64,000 bases of DNA from Candidatus Sulfotelmatobacter sp. (GCA_025462865.1 JAOAPI010000113.1:62001-126000), one strand, 5' to 3'; shown: positions 10,301 to 19,401, counted from the stretch's first letter. Notes: generated by a model from the sequence alone, not told the origin. A program made the numbers and translations.

Positions 10301-10381
10301 CTGCTGGGCGAACTTAATACTCGCCCGCGCACAACGTATCTGGCGGAAGTGAGAAATCCAAATCCGGAGTTGAAGGGGTAG
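7343..10381 (+). CDS. actB: Alternative complex III Fe-S/molybdopterin-like subunit ActB
   Basis: The 1012-residue protein fuses a molybdopterin-oxidoreductase-like region (about 100-760) to a four-cluster ferredoxin region (about 785-960). Cysteine groups begin at C788 (CVGCNNCMVAC), C843 (CMQCENAPCEVVCP), C875 (CVGTRYCSNNCP) and C924 (CTYC...CQQSCP). In known ActB the first region has lost the Mo cofactor and the second holds [4Fe-4S] and [3Fe-4S] clusters. A twin-arginine signal SRRGFLKVMG spans residues 76-85, so the subunit is exported folded and faces the periplasm. It follows actA by 166 bases and its TAG stop abuts the actC ATG. Confidence 0.95.
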   Translation: MKIERQDGRAKREEVCPGNKGKLDLDSLREQIDGESERAGPEYWRSLEELAGSPAFQEALHREFPKGASEWVDSVSRRGFLKVMGASMALAGMTGCVRLPLEPIVPYVRQPEDVIPGRPQFYATAMTLGGYASPLLVESHMGRPTKIEGNDRHPASLGGTDIFAQASILGMYDPDRSQSVVSMGDQRSWQSFLTAIRGPLSAQKALQGAGIRILTPTISSPTLADQLRNFLKIYPQAKWHVYEPVNRDNVLEGAKLAFGQPVETRYDFDKADVIVSLDADFLYAGFPGNVRYIRDFAKRRNPEGNMNRLYMVESTPTTTGAKADHRLPVRAGDVETFAWAVAGELGVVGGAAKIPGGEQGRYLAAIVKDVQGSRSSSLVIAGDHQPPPVHALAHAINQALGNFGKTVFHTDAVDVNPVNQSSSIKDLVADIGAGKVDLLVILGGNPAYDAPADLDFANLLKNGKVPLRVHLGLYQNETAELCQWHINQAHELEAWGDARAYDGTVSIIQPLIAPLYNGKSALELVALLSGQADATGYDLVRAYWQKQHSDADFEQFWRKSLHDGWIEGTAFQPKSVATKADHFGVTLADTNAIELNIRRDPTIYDGQFSNNGWLQELPKPMNKLTWDNAVLIGPKMAERLQIKVEDVVELELNGKKVTGPVWIQAGHPDNSVTVTLGYGRKRAGRVGTAQGFDAYALRTSAAPWIATGLQIRKTGETYKLASTQGYQSMDTPDGGHRPLVRETTLEEYRKEPTFAQEEEPAPGLTLYKPYPYKQEDYAWGMAIDLNSCVGCNNCMVACQSENNIAVVGKEQTVIGRHMHWIRVDAYYQGDRDNPKAFFQPVPCMQCENAPCEVVCPVGATNHSSEGLNDMVYNRCVGTRYCSNNCPYKVRRFNFLLFQDWETPQYKMMRNPDVSVRSRGVMEKCTYCVQRVNERRIDAEREDRKINDDELQTACQQSCPAGAIIFGNINDPDSKVSRLKAQARNYSLLGELNTRPRTTYLAEVRNPNPELKG

Positions 10382-11758
10382 ATGGACGAGCAATACAAAA
10401 TGACGGTCGACGCGGAGCGAGCTCCCGTTATTGAGCCGGGCTACACCTTCGGCACCGTCACGGAAAAAATCAGCGCGATCGTGCTGACTCGTCCCGCGTC
10501 GAACGGATGGTTCGTAGGTTTCGGCATCGCCTTTCTGCTGACGATGATGCTGCTCTATTCCATCGGCTACCTCGTGCTGAAGGGCATTGGCATCTGGGGC
10601 GTGACTATTCCCATCGGCTGGGGCTTCGCTATCGTTAACTTTGTCTGGTGGATCGGGATCGGCCATGCCGGCACGCTTATCTCGGCGATCCTTCTGTTGC
10701 TGCGCCAGTCGTGGCGGAATTCCATCAACCGCTTCGCCGAGGCCATGACGCTCTTTGCAGTAGCTTGCGCCGGAATCTTCCCTGCGATCCACGTCGGTCG
10801 CCCCTGGCTCGCATATTGGCTGTTTCCGTATCCCAGCACCATGGGCGTGTGGCCGCAATTCCGCAGTCCACTGATGTGGGATGTTTTTGCGGTCTCTACC
10901 TACGCAACTATTTCAGCGCTGTTCTGGTTCATTGGACTGATCCCGGATATGGCGACGCTGCGCGATCGGGCAACGCATCCCGCGGCCCGAATCGCATACG
11001 GAATGCTCTCGATGGGCTGGCGTGGTTCGGCACGGCACTGGCATCGTTACGAAACCGCATATCTTTTATTGGCGGGATTGGCCACGCCGCTCGTGCTTTC
11101 CGTCCACACCGTCGTGAGTTTCGACTTTGCGGTCGGCATCGTCCCGGGATGGCATACGACTATTTTCCCGCCTTACTTTGTTGCCGGAGCGATCTACTCG
11201 GGATTTGCGATGGTGCTGATGCTGGCGATTCCAATCCGCAAAATTTACGGCCTGGAAGATTTCATTACTGAGCGGCATCTGCAGAACTCAGCGAAAGTGA
11301 TGCTGGCCACGGGACTGATCGTCGCCTACGGTTATGGCATCGAGGCCTTCATGGGCTGGTACAGCGGCGATCGCTATGATGCTTTTACACTCTGGAATCG
11401 CCTGCATGGGCCCTATGCCATCCCCTACTGGTCGCTGCTCATCTGCAACATCTTCATCCCGCAAGTGCTGTGGATTCGCAAGCTCCGCACGAGTCCGGTC
11501 GCGCTGTTCCTGGTTTCCGGCGTGATTCTCGTTGGCATGTGGCTGGAGCGGTTCATCATTGTTGTCGTCAGTCTCCACCGTGACTTTCTTACCTCGTCGT
11601 GGGGCATGTACTACCCCACGCGCTGGGATTGGATGACCTACATCGGGACCATCGGGATGTTCCTGGCGGCGATTTTCCTCTTTGTGCGCCTGCTGCCTAT
11701 GATCTCGATCTTTGAGATGCGAACCCTTCTGCCGGAAGCGGAGGTCAAGGCGGAATGA
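10382..11758 (+). CDS. actC: Alternative complex III NrfD/PsrC-like membrane subunit ActC
   Basis: This 458-residue polytopic protein of the NrfD/PsrC family has roughly ten hydrophobic segments, for example GFGIAFLLTMMLLYSIGYL and GWGFAIVNFVWWIGIGHAG. ActC is one of two membrane subunits expected to bind menaquinol/quinol. Its ATG begins directly after the actB stop and its TGA overlaps the actD ATG as ATGA (11755-11758), consistent with translational coupling in one complex. Confidence 0.94.
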   Translation: MDEQYKMTVDAERAPVIEPGYTFGTVTEKISAIVLTRPASNGWFVGFGIAFLLTMMLLYSIGYLVLKGIGIWGVTIPIGWGFAIVNFVWWIGIGHAGTLISAILLLLRQSWRNSINRFAEAMTLFAVACAGIFPAIHVGRPWLAYWLFPYPSTMGVWPQFRSPLMWDVFAVSTYATISALFWFIGLIPDMATLRDRATHPAARIAYGMLSMGWRGSARHWHRYETAYLLLAGLATPLVLSVHTVVSFDFAVGIVPGWHTTIFPPYFVAGAIYSGFAMVLMLAIPIRKIYGLEDFITERHLQNSAKVMLATGLIVAYGYGIEAFMGWYSGDRYDAFTLWNRLHGPYAIPYWSLLICNIFIPQVLWIRKLRTSPVALFLVSGVILVGMWLERFIIVVVSLHRDFLTSSWGMYYPTRWDWMTYIGTIGMFLAAIFLFVRLLPMISIFEMRTLLPEAEVKAE

Positions 11759-12291
11759 AGCGCGAGCGCATTTACGGAATCATGGCGGAGTTCGATTCTC
11801 CCCAGGCTCTTGTTGCCGCGGCGCGCCGGACGCATGAGGCTGGTTACAACAAGATCGACGCCTACAGCCCGTTTCCCATCGAAGGACTGGCTGAGGAAAT
11901 TGGTTTTCACCGCGATGAAGTTCCGCTCGTAGTTTTGATTGGCGGAATTATAGGCGGCCTGACTGGCTATCTCATGCAGTACTGGATGTCCGCTGTAGAC
12001 TACCCGCTCAACATCGGCGGTAAGCCTTATCATTCCTGGCCCGCGTTCATCGTCATCACGTTTGAGATGACGATCCTCTTTGCCGGTATCTCGGCCGTGT
12101 TCGGCATGCTCGCGCTGAATGGCCTGCCCATGCCGTACCATCCGGTGTTCAATGTGCCTCGGTTTGCGCTGGCATCGAAAGACCGCTTCTTCTTGATCGT
12201 GTTTTCTTCGGACAAAAAATACGATCCTGCCGGCACGCGTGATTTTCTCGCTGGCCTGCAGCCGCGATCGATTTCGGAGGTGCCCAGCTAA
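11755..12291 (+). CDS. actD: Alternative complex III subunit ActD (DUF3341)
   Basis: A 178-residue protein of the DUF3341 family, found only as a partner of alternative complex III. A soluble N-terminal part (residues 1-55, beginning KRERIYGIMAEFDSPQALV) is followed by two membrane helices around residues 60-80 and 98-120. It overlaps actC by four bases. Its exact role in the complex is structural rather than catalytic in known members. Confidence 0.93.
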   Translation: MKRERIYGIMAEFDSPQALVAAARRTHEAGYNKIDAYSPFPIEGLAEEIGFHRDEVPLVVLIGGIIGGLTGYLMQYWMSAVDYPLNIGGKPYHSWPAFIVITFEMTILFAGISAVFGMLALNGLPMPYHPVFNVPRFALASKDRFFLIVFSSDKKYDPAGTRDFLAGLQPRSISEVPS

Positions 12292-12292
12292 A

Positions 12293-13048
12293 ATGCCGTG
12301 GCTCCGCCAAATTTCGGTTGCCTCATCAAGCGTCGGGTGCCCCATTCTTGCGCGTTCTTTGGGCAAGAGTGGGATTCCACGGAGGTCTCACGCTTGGGGT
12401 TTTCTTGCGACGGGAATTCTGTTAGCGACAATCGCTCTGTCCTCTGCCTGCCGAATCGACATGCATGTGCAGCCGCGGCAGAATCCGCTTTCCCGCAGTG
12501 ACTTCTTCGCCGACCAACGCTCCGAGCGCCCGCCGGTAGAAGGCACCGTAGCGCGAGGCCAGTTGCATGACGACACCTATTTTTACAGCGGAAAAAATGG
12601 CAGTACTCCAGGCGACTACATGCCATTTCCCGTGACCAAAGAGGTTCTCGAACGCGGGCGCGAGCGCTACAACATTTATTGCGCTCCGTGCCACTCACGC
12701 GTGGGCGACGGCAACGGCTTCATCCCCTCGCGCGGCTTTTCGCGCAAGCCCCCATCATTCCACGACCAGCGGCTGCAAAAAGCTGCGCTTGGTTACTTCT
12801 ACGATGTGATGACGAACGGCTTCGGCATTATGCCCGATTACGCTTCGCAGATTTCGGCGCAGGATCGCTGGAAGATCGTGGCCTACATCCGCGCGCTGCA
12901 GTTGAGTCAGAACGCAACCCGCGCCGATGTTCCCGCGGGGCAAACCGTACCTTCCCTGGCGCCGCAATTCCGCGGACAACCGGGCTCAGGCGCGACGCTT
13001 CCTGTTGTCGATTCCGCATCTGCTTCGCACTCCGAGGAAAATAGATGA
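12293..13048 (+). CDS. actE: Alternative complex III monoheme cytochrome c lipoprotein ActE
   Basis: A single heme site CAPCH lies at residues 130-134 with a likely axial Met in GFGIMPDY; together they define a class I cytochrome c domain. A lipoprotein signal ends in the lipobox LSSAC, so it should be lipid-anchored at the membrane. I chose ATG 12293, two bases after the actD stop, because GGAGG at 12276-12280 precedes it; an upstream in-frame start at 12239 would overlap actD. Odd: the N-terminus is about 35 residues longer than a minimal lipoprotein signal, and residues 17-28 are encoded by a hairpin repeat (12341-12373). It ends in a 4-base overlap with actF. Confidence 0.9.
   Translation: MPWLRQISVASSSVGCPILARSLGKSGIPRRSHAWGFLATGILLATIALSSACRIDMHVQPRQNPLSRSDFFADQRSERPPVEGTVARGQLHDDTYFYSGKNGSTPGDYMPFPVTKEVLERGRERYNIYCAPCHSRVGDGNGFIPSRGFSRKPPSFHDQRLQKAALGYFYDVMTNGFGIMPDYASQISAQDRWKIVAYIRALQLSQNATRADVPAGQTVPSLAPQFRGQPGSGATLPVVDSASASHSEENR
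12341..12373. repeat. Hairpin repeat embedded in the actE signal-region codons
   Basis: CCCATTCTTGC (12341-12351) and GCAAGAGTGGG (12363-12373) form an 11-bp stem with one G-T pair and an 11-base loop. The form 'CCCA(C/T)CCTTGCGC...GCAAGGGTGGG' is familiar as an intergenic repeat of Acidobacteria (from memory, unverified). Here it is in frame within actE and contributes residues P17 to I28. Confidence 0.5.
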
Positions 13049-14253
13049 GCGCCGCAGCCACTCCACATCTCGATCTGACGGCGCCCGAGGTTGTAAGAAA
13101 GATCTCTCAGCGGTCGCTCGCCATCGGCGCGGTTTTCGCGGTGATCTCCGTCGTGCTGGCGTTGATCCGTCCGGGCGAGTTTTATCGTGCCTACCTGCTC
13201 GGCTTCATGTGCTGGCTGGGAGTGGCTCTCGGCTCGATGGCGATTCTCATGATCCGCCACCTCACCGGCGGCGGCTGGGGTACGGTCATCCGCCGCATTC
13301 TGGGCGCGGCCATGCGAACGCTGCCCTTGCTGGCCGCTCTCTTTATTCCTGTAATTCTGGGAATCCGCCATCTCTATATCTGGGCGCAACCGCTTTCCAA
13401 CATCGAAGACAAGCGTCTCCGCGAGCACCTGGAACAGATCACCCAGACCTACCTGACCTGGAACGGCTTCGTTATCCGCGCCATTTTTTATTTTGCAGTC
13501 TGGAACGTTCTGTCATTCCTGCTCTCGAAGTGGTCGAAGGAAACCGATCGTCCCGGCGCGCCCGACAACAGCGGGCGCTTCAAAGCCGTCAGCGGCCCCG
13601 GTCTCATCCTTTACGGATTCACAATCTCTTTCGCCGCCATCGATTGGGTCATGTCGCTTGATCCCAGTTGGATTTCAACCATCTTTGGTTTGGTGATCCT
13701 GATCGGCGAAGTGCTCTCGGCCATGGCTTTCGCGGTCGTGGTCGAGCGCATCCTCTTCAACTACAAACCCATGTCGGAGATGCTAACCCCCGACTTCGTC
13801 CACGACCACGGCAAGTGGATGCTCGCCTTCACCATGGTCTGGGCGTATTTCAACTTCTCGCAATGGCTCATCATCTGGGCGGGCAACCTGCCGTCGGAAA
13901 TCACCTTTTATCTGCGGCGGTTGAACGGCGGCTGGATGTCGATTGGGTTGGTTTTGATTTTCCTTGGATTTGTCGTCCCTTTCGCAACCTTGCTATCGCG
14001 TCCCTTCAAGCGCAACATCCGAAAGTTAGTGTGGCTTGCAGTCTGGCTGCTGGTGATCCGCTACATCGATCTTTTCTGGATCATCGAGCCGAATTTCTCG
14101 AAAACATTAACCGTGACCATCGCCGACATCGTTGTGCCTATTGCTATCGGCGGAATCTGGCTTTGGTATTTTTTCCGTAACCTGGCTGAATTGCCGCTAC
14201 TGCCGGCCTATGACCCCGATGCCCATGAGGTTCTGCAGCCGGCGCATGAGTAA
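13045..14253 (+). CDS. actF: Alternative complex III membrane subunit ActF
   Basis: A 402-residue polytopic membrane protein following actE with an ATGA overlap. It has about ten hydrophobic segments and is distantly related to ActC, as expected of ActF, the second large membrane subunit of the quinol:cytochrome c oxidoreductase. The motif-bearing stretch SFAAIDWVMSLDPSWISTIFG is typical of ActF. It completes the six-gene act set. Confidence 0.92.
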   Translation: MSAAATPHLDLTAPEVVRKISQRSLAIGAVFAVISVVLALIRPGEFYRAYLLGFMCWLGVALGSMAILMIRHLTGGGWGTVIRRILGAAMRTLPLLAALFIPVILGIRHLYIWAQPLSNIEDKRLREHLEQITQTYLTWNGFVIRAIFYFAVWNVLSFLLSKWSKETDRPGAPDNSGRFKAVSGPGLILYGFTISFAAIDWVMSLDPSWISTIFGLVILIGEVLSAMAFAVVVERILFNYKPMSEMLTPDFVHDHGKWMLAFTMVWAYFNFSQWLIIWAGNLPSEITFYLRRLNGGWMSIGLVLIFLGFVVPFATLLSRPFKRNIRKLVWLAVWLLVIRYIDLFWIIEPNFSKTLTVTIADIVVPIAIGGIWLWYFFRNLAELPLLPAYDPDAHEVLQPAHE

Positions 14254-14274
14254 ACATGTACGAGTGACGGAGAT

Positions 14275-14799
14275 ATGAGCAACGAGACCAGCAAACACGA
14301 GAACGTGAACGGTCATGGAAGCTATGAGCGCCAGGATCTGCAGGTGTCAGGCATTCTCTATTTTCTCCTGGCGCTGATCGTGATCACGGTGATCTGCTTG
14401 TTTGGCATTCGCGGTTTTTATGCCTATCTCGAACATTACGCAAAAGGCTCGCAGCCTGCCGTAAATCCGCTGATCACCAATGTTCCTGAAGATAGGCGTC
14501 ACGTCGCACCCGGATATCCGCAGAGTGCCTTCCCGAATCCAAAACTGGAGGAAGACGAGCGCGGTCAGTTGAACGACATCCGCATGAACGAAGAGAGGGA
14601 ACTCTACAGCTACGGCTGGGTGGACGAGAAAGCCGGCACGTTGCACATTCCCATTGAGCGCGCTATGGATCTGGTGGCGCAGCGCGGCCTGCCGGTACGT
14701 CCGCAAGGCGGAGCAGGCGAAGTTAGTGCTGCAACGGCAGAAAGACGTCCTCAAGAGTCGAATAACAGTAAAAACGTCGGCAAGGGTAAAAAGAAGTGA
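14275..14799 (+). CDS. Conserved single-TM protein of act-cta clusters, function unknown
   Basis: This 174-residue protein has one membrane helix near residues 25-45 (GILYFLLALIVITVICLFG) and a soluble remainder. The motif ELYSYGWVDEKAGTLHIPIERAMDL and a Lys-rich end are visible. It sits 21 bases after actF and its TGA overlaps the GTG start of sco. I recognise it only as a recurrent companion of alternative complex III/caa3 gene sets. A role in assembling or bridging the two complexes is inference from position. Confidence 0.7.
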   Translation: MSNETSKHENVNGHGSYERQDLQVSGILYFLLALIVITVICLFGIRGFYAYLEHYAKGSQPAVNPLITNVPEDRRHVAPGYPQSAFPNPKLEEDERGQLNDIRMNEERELYSYGWVDEKAGTLHIPIERAMDLVAQRGLPVRPQGGAGEVSAATAERRPQESNNSKNVGKGKKK

Positions 14800-15671
14800 T
14801 CGCTAAGTACAACAATTCGGTTTCAGCTGCGGCAGTTGTATTCGCGCTCGTCATTCTCGCATCATCCGCCGCAGCGCAGATGAACAGCGGGATGATGTCC
14901 CCGCCCGCGAACACGCGCCCGCCGCGATTGGAAAACGTTGGCATCGAGCAGCATCTTGACGCCCAGGTGGCTCCCGATCTTATCTTTCGCGACGATACGG
15001 GGAAGACGGTGAAGCTCGGCGACTACTTCGGCCGCAAGCCGATGATCCTGAATCTGGTTTACTACAACTGCACCATGCTATGCGGCGAGGCTCTGGCTGG
15101 GCTCTCCAGTGCGATGCGCCTAGTTAAGTTCGATGTGGGCAACCAGTTCGACGTGATCACGGTCAGCTTCGATCCGCGCGAAACCACTGAGATGGCCGCC
15201 GCTAAAAAGAAAGACTACGTGGGCCGTTACGGACGCGCCAACGCCGCTGCGGGCTGGCATTTTCTCACCGGCCAGGCCGATTCGATCAATGCGCTGACCA
15301 AGACCGTTGGTTTCCAGTATCAATACGACGCCAAAAGCAATCAGTACGCGCACGCGACGGCGATTATGGTGCTCACGCCAGAGGGCCGGATTTCGCGCTA
15401 TTTCTACGGTGTTGATTTTCCTCCGAAAGATTTGCGCATGGGTTTGGTGGAAGCTTCGCAGGGAAAAATCGGAAACGCCGTCGATGCTGTGCTGCTCTAT
15501 TGCTATCACTATGATCCGCAGACCGGAAAATACGGCGCCATGGTAGCCAATATTTTGCGATTAGCGGCGGCTGCGACAATTCTTTTGCTGGGTGGATTGC
15601 TTTTCATCTTGTGGAGACTGGATCGTTCGGTGCCCACCAGGACACTACACGGCGGTACCAGGACACTATGA
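14796..15671 (+). CDS. SCO1/SenC-type copper chaperone for the CuA site
   Basis: The 291-residue protein has an N-terminal signal/anchor, a thioredoxin-like fold with the copper-binding pair C92 and C96 (CTMLC), and the distal histidine H186 (YAHATAIM). A second hydrophobic segment lies near the C-terminus (NILRLAAAATILLLGGLLFILW). SCO proteins deliver Cu to CuA of cytochrome oxidase subunit II, encoded next. It starts with GTG overlapping the preceding stop. The last twelve residues (PTRTLHGGTRTL) come from a short direct repeat, ACCAGGACACTA-type, suggesting a slipped or expanded end. Confidence 0.9.
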   Translation: MIAKYNNSVSAAAVVFALVILASSAAAQMNSGMMSPPANTRPPRLENVGIEQHLDAQVAPDLIFRDDTGKTVKLGDYFGRKPMILNLVYYNCTMLCGEALAGLSSAMRLVKFDVGNQFDVITVSFDPRETTEMAAAKKKDYVGRYGRANAAAGWHFLTGQADSINALTKTVGFQYQYDAKSNQYAHATAIMVLTPEGRISRYFYGVDFPPKDLRMGLVEASQGKIGNAVDAVLLYCYHYDPQTGKYGAMVANILRLAAAATILLLGGLLFILWRLDRSVPTRTLHGGTRTL

Positions 15672-15728
15672 AGGCTCGAAGCACAATGGCGAACGACCAA
15701 CGATTTACGACCAACGACTAACGAGGAC

Positions 15729-16742
15729 ATGCTCAATAATTTTCCATTATGGCCGCAGCAGGCTTCCACTTTGGCAGGCCGGGTGGATGCGCTTTATGTT
15801 TTCCTGCTGATCGTGACGGGGATGATGACCCTGCTGATCTTCATCTGCGTCGTGTATTTTGCCGCACGATTTCGCCATCGTCCTGGAGTTCGAGCCGAGC
15901 AGATCGAGGGTTCTACCCCGCTGGAAATTACATGGAGTGCGATTCCATTCCTGGTCTTCATGGTTATCTTTGCGTGGGGAGCGGTCGTGTATTTCAAAGA
16001 GCGGACGCCTCCGGCGGATGCGAGCGAAGTATATGTCGTGGCAAAACAGTGGATGTGGAAAGTGGAGCACGCCGAAGGCCAGCGTGAAATTAACGAGCTG
16101 CACGTTCCCGTAGGTCGCGACGTCAAATTGATTATGACTTCGCAGGATGTTATCCATAGCTTTTACATTCCTGCTTTTCGCATCAAGCAGGATGTTCTGC
16201 CCGGCCGCTACACGGTGGAGTGGTTTCGCGCCACCAAACCCGGTATCTATCATTTGTTCTGTGCGGAATATTGCGGCACCCAGCACTCGGGAATGGTTGG
16301 CGACATCGTCGTACAAGAACCGGCGCAGTTTGAAGCGTGGATGAACGGCGGTTCTTCTGGTCCGCTCTCGGCGTCAGGGGAAAAGATGTTCGCCGAACTG
16401 GGATGCGCCACTTGTCACCGTAACGACGCGGGGGGGCGCGGTCCGAACCTCAAGGGAGTTTTTGGGAAGCCGGTTCAACTGGAAGATGGACGCACTGTCA
16501 CCGCCGACGAAAACTATCTTCGCGAATGTATTCTCGATCCGGGAGCGAAGCGGGTGAAGGGGTTCCAACCAATCATGCCAACTTTTCAAGGTTTGGTCAG
16601 CGAGGAACAAGTGAATGCGTTGGTCGCCTACATCAAGTCGATATCCTCGGCCAATGCCGGTGAAGGCGTTAAGAGCAGCGCCAGCGCGGCCACGCCGCAA
16701 TCTGCCGGGAAAGTTCAACCCAACGGAAGTCAGGTGCAATGA
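15729..16742 (+). CDS. ctaC: caa3-type cytochrome c oxidase subunit II with fused cytochrome c
   Basis: The 337-residue protein has two N-terminal membrane helices (about 20-42 and 65-85), a cupredoxin domain with CuA ligands in C178-x3-C182 ([12 protein letters not shown]) and a C-terminal heme site CATCH at 226-230. The subunit II-cytochrome c fusion defines caa3 oxidases, which accept electrons from a cytochrome c domain such as ActE. The 57 bases before it carry short direct repeats (ACGACCAACGA units). Its stop overlaps ctaD as ATGA. Confidence 0.95.
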   Translation: MLNNFPLWPQQASTLAGRVDALYVFLLIVTGMMTLLIFICVVYFAARFRHRPGVRAEQIEGSTPLEITWSAIPFLVFMVIFAWGAVVYFKERTPPADASEVYVVAKQWMWKVEHAEGQREINELHVPVGRDVKLIMTSQDVIHSFYIPAFRIKQDVLPGRYTVEWFRATKPGIYHLFCAEYCGTQHSGMVGDIVVQEPAQFEAWMNGGSSGPLSASGEKMFAELGCATCHRNDAGGRGPNLKGVFGKPVQLEDGRTVTADENYLRECILDPGAKRVKGFQPIMPTFQGLVSEEQVNALVAYIKSISSANAGEGVKSSASAATPQSAGKVQPNGSQVQ

Positions 16743-18394
16743 GTATGGAAATCGCGATCCCTCAACCCGCGGAGCGTGAAACTTATCTGAATAAGGAGTA
16801 CGGCGTATGGTCGTGGCTGCTCACCACCGACCACAAACGCATCGCCCTGCTCTATCTCATCTCGATCACGTTCTTCTTCTTCATCGGCGGATTCTTCGCA
16901 TTGCTCATCCGCCTGGAATTGCTTACGCCCGCTGGCGATCTTGTACAGGCCGATACCTACAACAAACTTTTCACCATGCATGGAATGGTCATGATCTTTT
17001 TCTTCCTGATCCCTTCCATTCCCGCTGTTCTCGGAAACTTTCTCGTGCCTATGATGATCGGGGCCAAGGACCTCGCTTTCCCCCGCATCAACCTGCTGAG
17101 CTGGTATCTCTACATTATCGGCGGCGTACTGATGCTGCACTGCATGCTCACCGGCGGCGTTGATACCGGATGGACGTTCTACGCTCCGTTCACCACAAAC
17201 TTCACCAATACGAACTTCATCGAAGCCGGAATGGCAATCTTTGTCGCAGGTTTTTCCTCGATTCTTACCGGCTTGAATTTCGTGGTGACGATCCATCGCA
17301 TGCGCGCTCCCGGACTCACCTGGGCGCGCCTTCCGCTATTCATCTGGGCGCACTACGCTACCAGCATCATTCAGCTTCTCGGTACGCCCGTTATCGCCGT
17401 TACGATTGTGATGGTCGCCGCTGAACGTGCTTTGCACCTGGGTATCTTCGATCCCAAACTTGGCGGCGATCCACTTTTGTTTCAACACCTGTTCTGGTTC
17501 TACTCGCATCCAGCGGTTTACATCATGATCTTGCCGGCGATGGGGATCATGTCTGAGATCATTGCCTGCTTCTCGCGCAAGCGCATTTTCGGTTACAGTT
17601 TCGTCGCGTTCTCGTCGATCGCGATTGCGGTCTTCGGCTTTCTCGTGTGGGCTCACCATATGTTCGTGGCCGGAATGTCGGTCTACGCGGCTTTGGTATT
17701 TTCGCTGTTGAGCTACGCTGTGGCCGTGCCATCGGCGATCAAGGTCTTCAATTGGACGGCAACTCTTTACAAAGGCTCCATTCACTACGACGCTCCGATG
17801 CTGTACGCCTTCGGCTTCCTCGGGCTCTTTACCATGGGCGGCCTCACCGGACTTTTTCTCGCCGCGCTCGGCATCAATGTTCATGTTACCGATACCTACT
17901 TCGTTGTCGCCCACTTTCACTACATCATGGTTGGAGGTGCTGTGATGGGCTATCTGGGCGGAATGCATTTCTGGTGGCCAAAGATTTCCGGCCGCCTTTA
18001 TCCCGAAGGCTGGGCGCGTCTGGCCGCGCTGATCGTATTCATTGGCTTCAACCTGACTTTCTTCCCGCAATTCATCCTCGGCTATCTGGGCATGCCGCGG
18101 CGCTATTACGATTACAGCCACATGCCTGAATTTCAGGTGCTCAACGTCCTGTCGACCGCAGGAGCAACTGTTCTCGGCGTTGGATATTTGCTGCCCATGA
18201 TTTATTTCCTGTGGTCGATGCGATACGGCAAGCCTGCATCTGACAATCCCTGGAACGCCGCCGGACTAGAATGGAAAACAGCCTCGCCGCCGCCAACCTT
18301 CAACTTTGACGAAGAACCCGTCGTGACTTGGGAGGCCTACAACTACGAGGAGTTGGACGCGCCGCACACTGAGGAGGTCCGCGTTGCCCGATAG
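16739..18394 (+). CDS. ctaD: Heme-copper oxidase subunit I, A2 type
   Basis: A 551-residue, twelve-helix catalytic subunit that binds heme a and the heme a3-CuB centre. The covalent His-Tyr pair is in HPAVY (H257, Y261). The helix VI sequence is YSHPAVY, Y255-S256 replacing the Glu of A1 oxidases, which marks the A2 subfamily that includes the Rhodothermus and Thermus-type caa3 enzymes. HHMFVAG and [10 protein letters not shown] motifs supply the other metal ligands. It reduces O2 to water with proton pumping. The gene overlaps ctaC by 4 bases and ctaE by 11 bases. Confidence 0.96.
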   Translation: MSMEIAIPQPAERETYLNKEYGVWSWLLTTDHKRIALLYLISITFFFFIGGFFALLIRLELLTPAGDLVQADTYNKLFTMHGMVMIFFFLIPSIPAVLGNFLVPMMIGAKDLAFPRINLLSWYLYIIGGVLMLHCMLTGGVDTGWTFYAPFTTNFTNTNFIEAGMAIFVAGFSSILTGLNFVVTIHRMRAPGLTWARLPLFIWAHYATSIIQLLGTPVIAVTIVMVAAERALHLGIFDPKLGGDPLLFQHLFWFYSHPAVYIMILPAMGIMSEIIACFSRKRIFGYSFVAFSSIAIAVFGFLVWAHHMFVAGMSVYAALVFSLLSYAVAVPSAIKVFNWTATLYKGSIHYDAPMLYAFGFLGLFTMGGLTGLFLAALGINVHVTDTYFVVAHFHYIMVGGAVMGYLGGMHFWWPKISGRLYPEGWARLAALIVFIGFNLTFFPQFILGYLGMPRRYYDYSHMPEFQVLNVLSTAGATVLGVGYLLPMIYFLWSMRYGKPASDNPWNAAGLEWKTASPPPTFNFDEEPVVTWEAYNYEELDAPHTEEVRVAR

Positions 18395-19094
18395 CACGAT
18401 CGTCGGCCTTCATCACGAAGAACAGCACCACCCCGAGCTCTTGCACCATTTCGCCGATCCCCAACAGCAGCGCGATGCCTCCAGCCTGGGCATGTGGGTC
18501 TTCCTCGCCACCGAGATTATGTTTTTCGGCGGATTGTTCTGTGCCTATCTGATTTATCGCCGCTGGTATTTCGGAGATTTCGCGGCCGCCAGCAAGACCA
18601 TCAGCATGCCTCTCGGCGCCACTAACACTGCGGTGCTCATCTGCAGTAGCCTCACGGTAGTGCTCGCAGTATGGGCGGCACAGACCGCACGCAGAACTTT
18701 GCTGCTCGGCAGCCTCGCGATTACGATGCTCCTTGGTGTAACGTTCCTTGGCATCAAGGGCATCGAGTACCGAGACAAGTTCGTGGAGCATCACGTTCCG
18801 GGCGCATCTTTCAGTTTCGAGAATGAGCCGGTACCCGGTCACCCAGGCCAATACGCCAATCCGCACCACGCGCAGATTTTCTTCTCTCTTTACTTCGTGA
18901 TGACGGGCCTGCACGCGCTGCATATGATTATCGGGCTGGGCATTTTCCTATGGCTGCTCATGATGGCCTGGAAGGGCCGCTTCACGCCCGAGTACCACAC
19001 TCCGGTCGAGATCGGTGGCCTTTATTGGCACTTCGTCGACATTGTCTGGATATACCTTTTTCCCTTGCTCTACCTGATTGACCGGCACCCTTGA
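18384..19094 (+). CDS. ctaE: Cytochrome c oxidase subunit III
   Basis: A 236-residue polytopic protein with the subunit III features [21 protein letters not shown] and the C-terminal [22 protein letters not shown] short His/Glu-rich head ([15 protein letters not shown]) precedes the first helix. I read the start as TTG 18384 because GAGGAGG lies at 18371-18377, six bases upstream; the start therefore overlaps the end of ctaD. It packs on subunit I and supports proton uptake. Confidence 0.93.
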   Translation: MPDSTIVGLHHEEQHHPELLHHFADPQQQRDASSLGMWVFLATEIMFFGGLFCAYLIYRRWYFGDFAAASKTISMPLGATNTAVLICSSLTVVLAVWAAQTARRTLLLGSLAITMLLGVTFLGIKGIEYRDKFVEHHVPGASFSFENEPVPGHPGQYANPHHAQIFFSLYFVMTGLHALHMIIGLGIFLWLLMMAWKGRFTPEYHTPVEIGGLYWHFVDIVWIYLFPLLYLIDRHP

Positions 19095-19101
19095 GGCTTG
19101 C

Positions 19102-19401
19102 ATGTCTACACATTCGTCATCATCATCGTCGCCCCTGAAAATGTACTTCGCGGTATTCTTTGCGCTGCTCGTCGGTACCGGCCTAACCGTTTTCGCCGCG
19201 ACTCTGGACCTTGGCCGGTTCAACGCGGCTGTGGCGCTCGGTATCGCTACCGTCAAAGCGACTCTCGTCGCTCTCTTCTTTATGCATGTCTGGCACGCCA
19301 GTGAGAAACTCACCAAACTGGTCGTGATCGGGGCGTTGTTCTTCCTGCTTCTGTTATTGGGCCTGACGATGACCGACTACGCGACCCGGCTCTGGAGCTA
19401 G
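19102..19401 (+). CDS. ctaF: Cytochrome c oxidase subunit IV (prokaryotic type)
   Basis: About 99 residues with three hydrophobic helices and the family pattern ATVKATLVALFFMHVWH. A Ser-rich N-terminus (MSTHSSSSSS) precedes the first helix. ATG 19102 is favoured over an in-frame TTG at 19078, which would overlap ctaE; GAGG lies 5 bases before it. It is the last gene of the respiratory cluster. No hairpin terminator is obvious after it. Confidence 0.88.
   Translation: MSTHSSSSSSPLKMYFAVFFALLVGTGLTVFAATLDLGRFNAAVALGIATVKATLVALFFMHVWHASEKLTKLVVIGALFFLLLLLGLTMTDYATRLWS

Noticed and set aside
9431-10858. 475-residue minus-strand frame across actB and actC
   Set aside because: Antisense to two strongly identified genes with Fe-S and membrane motifs; no signal of its own.
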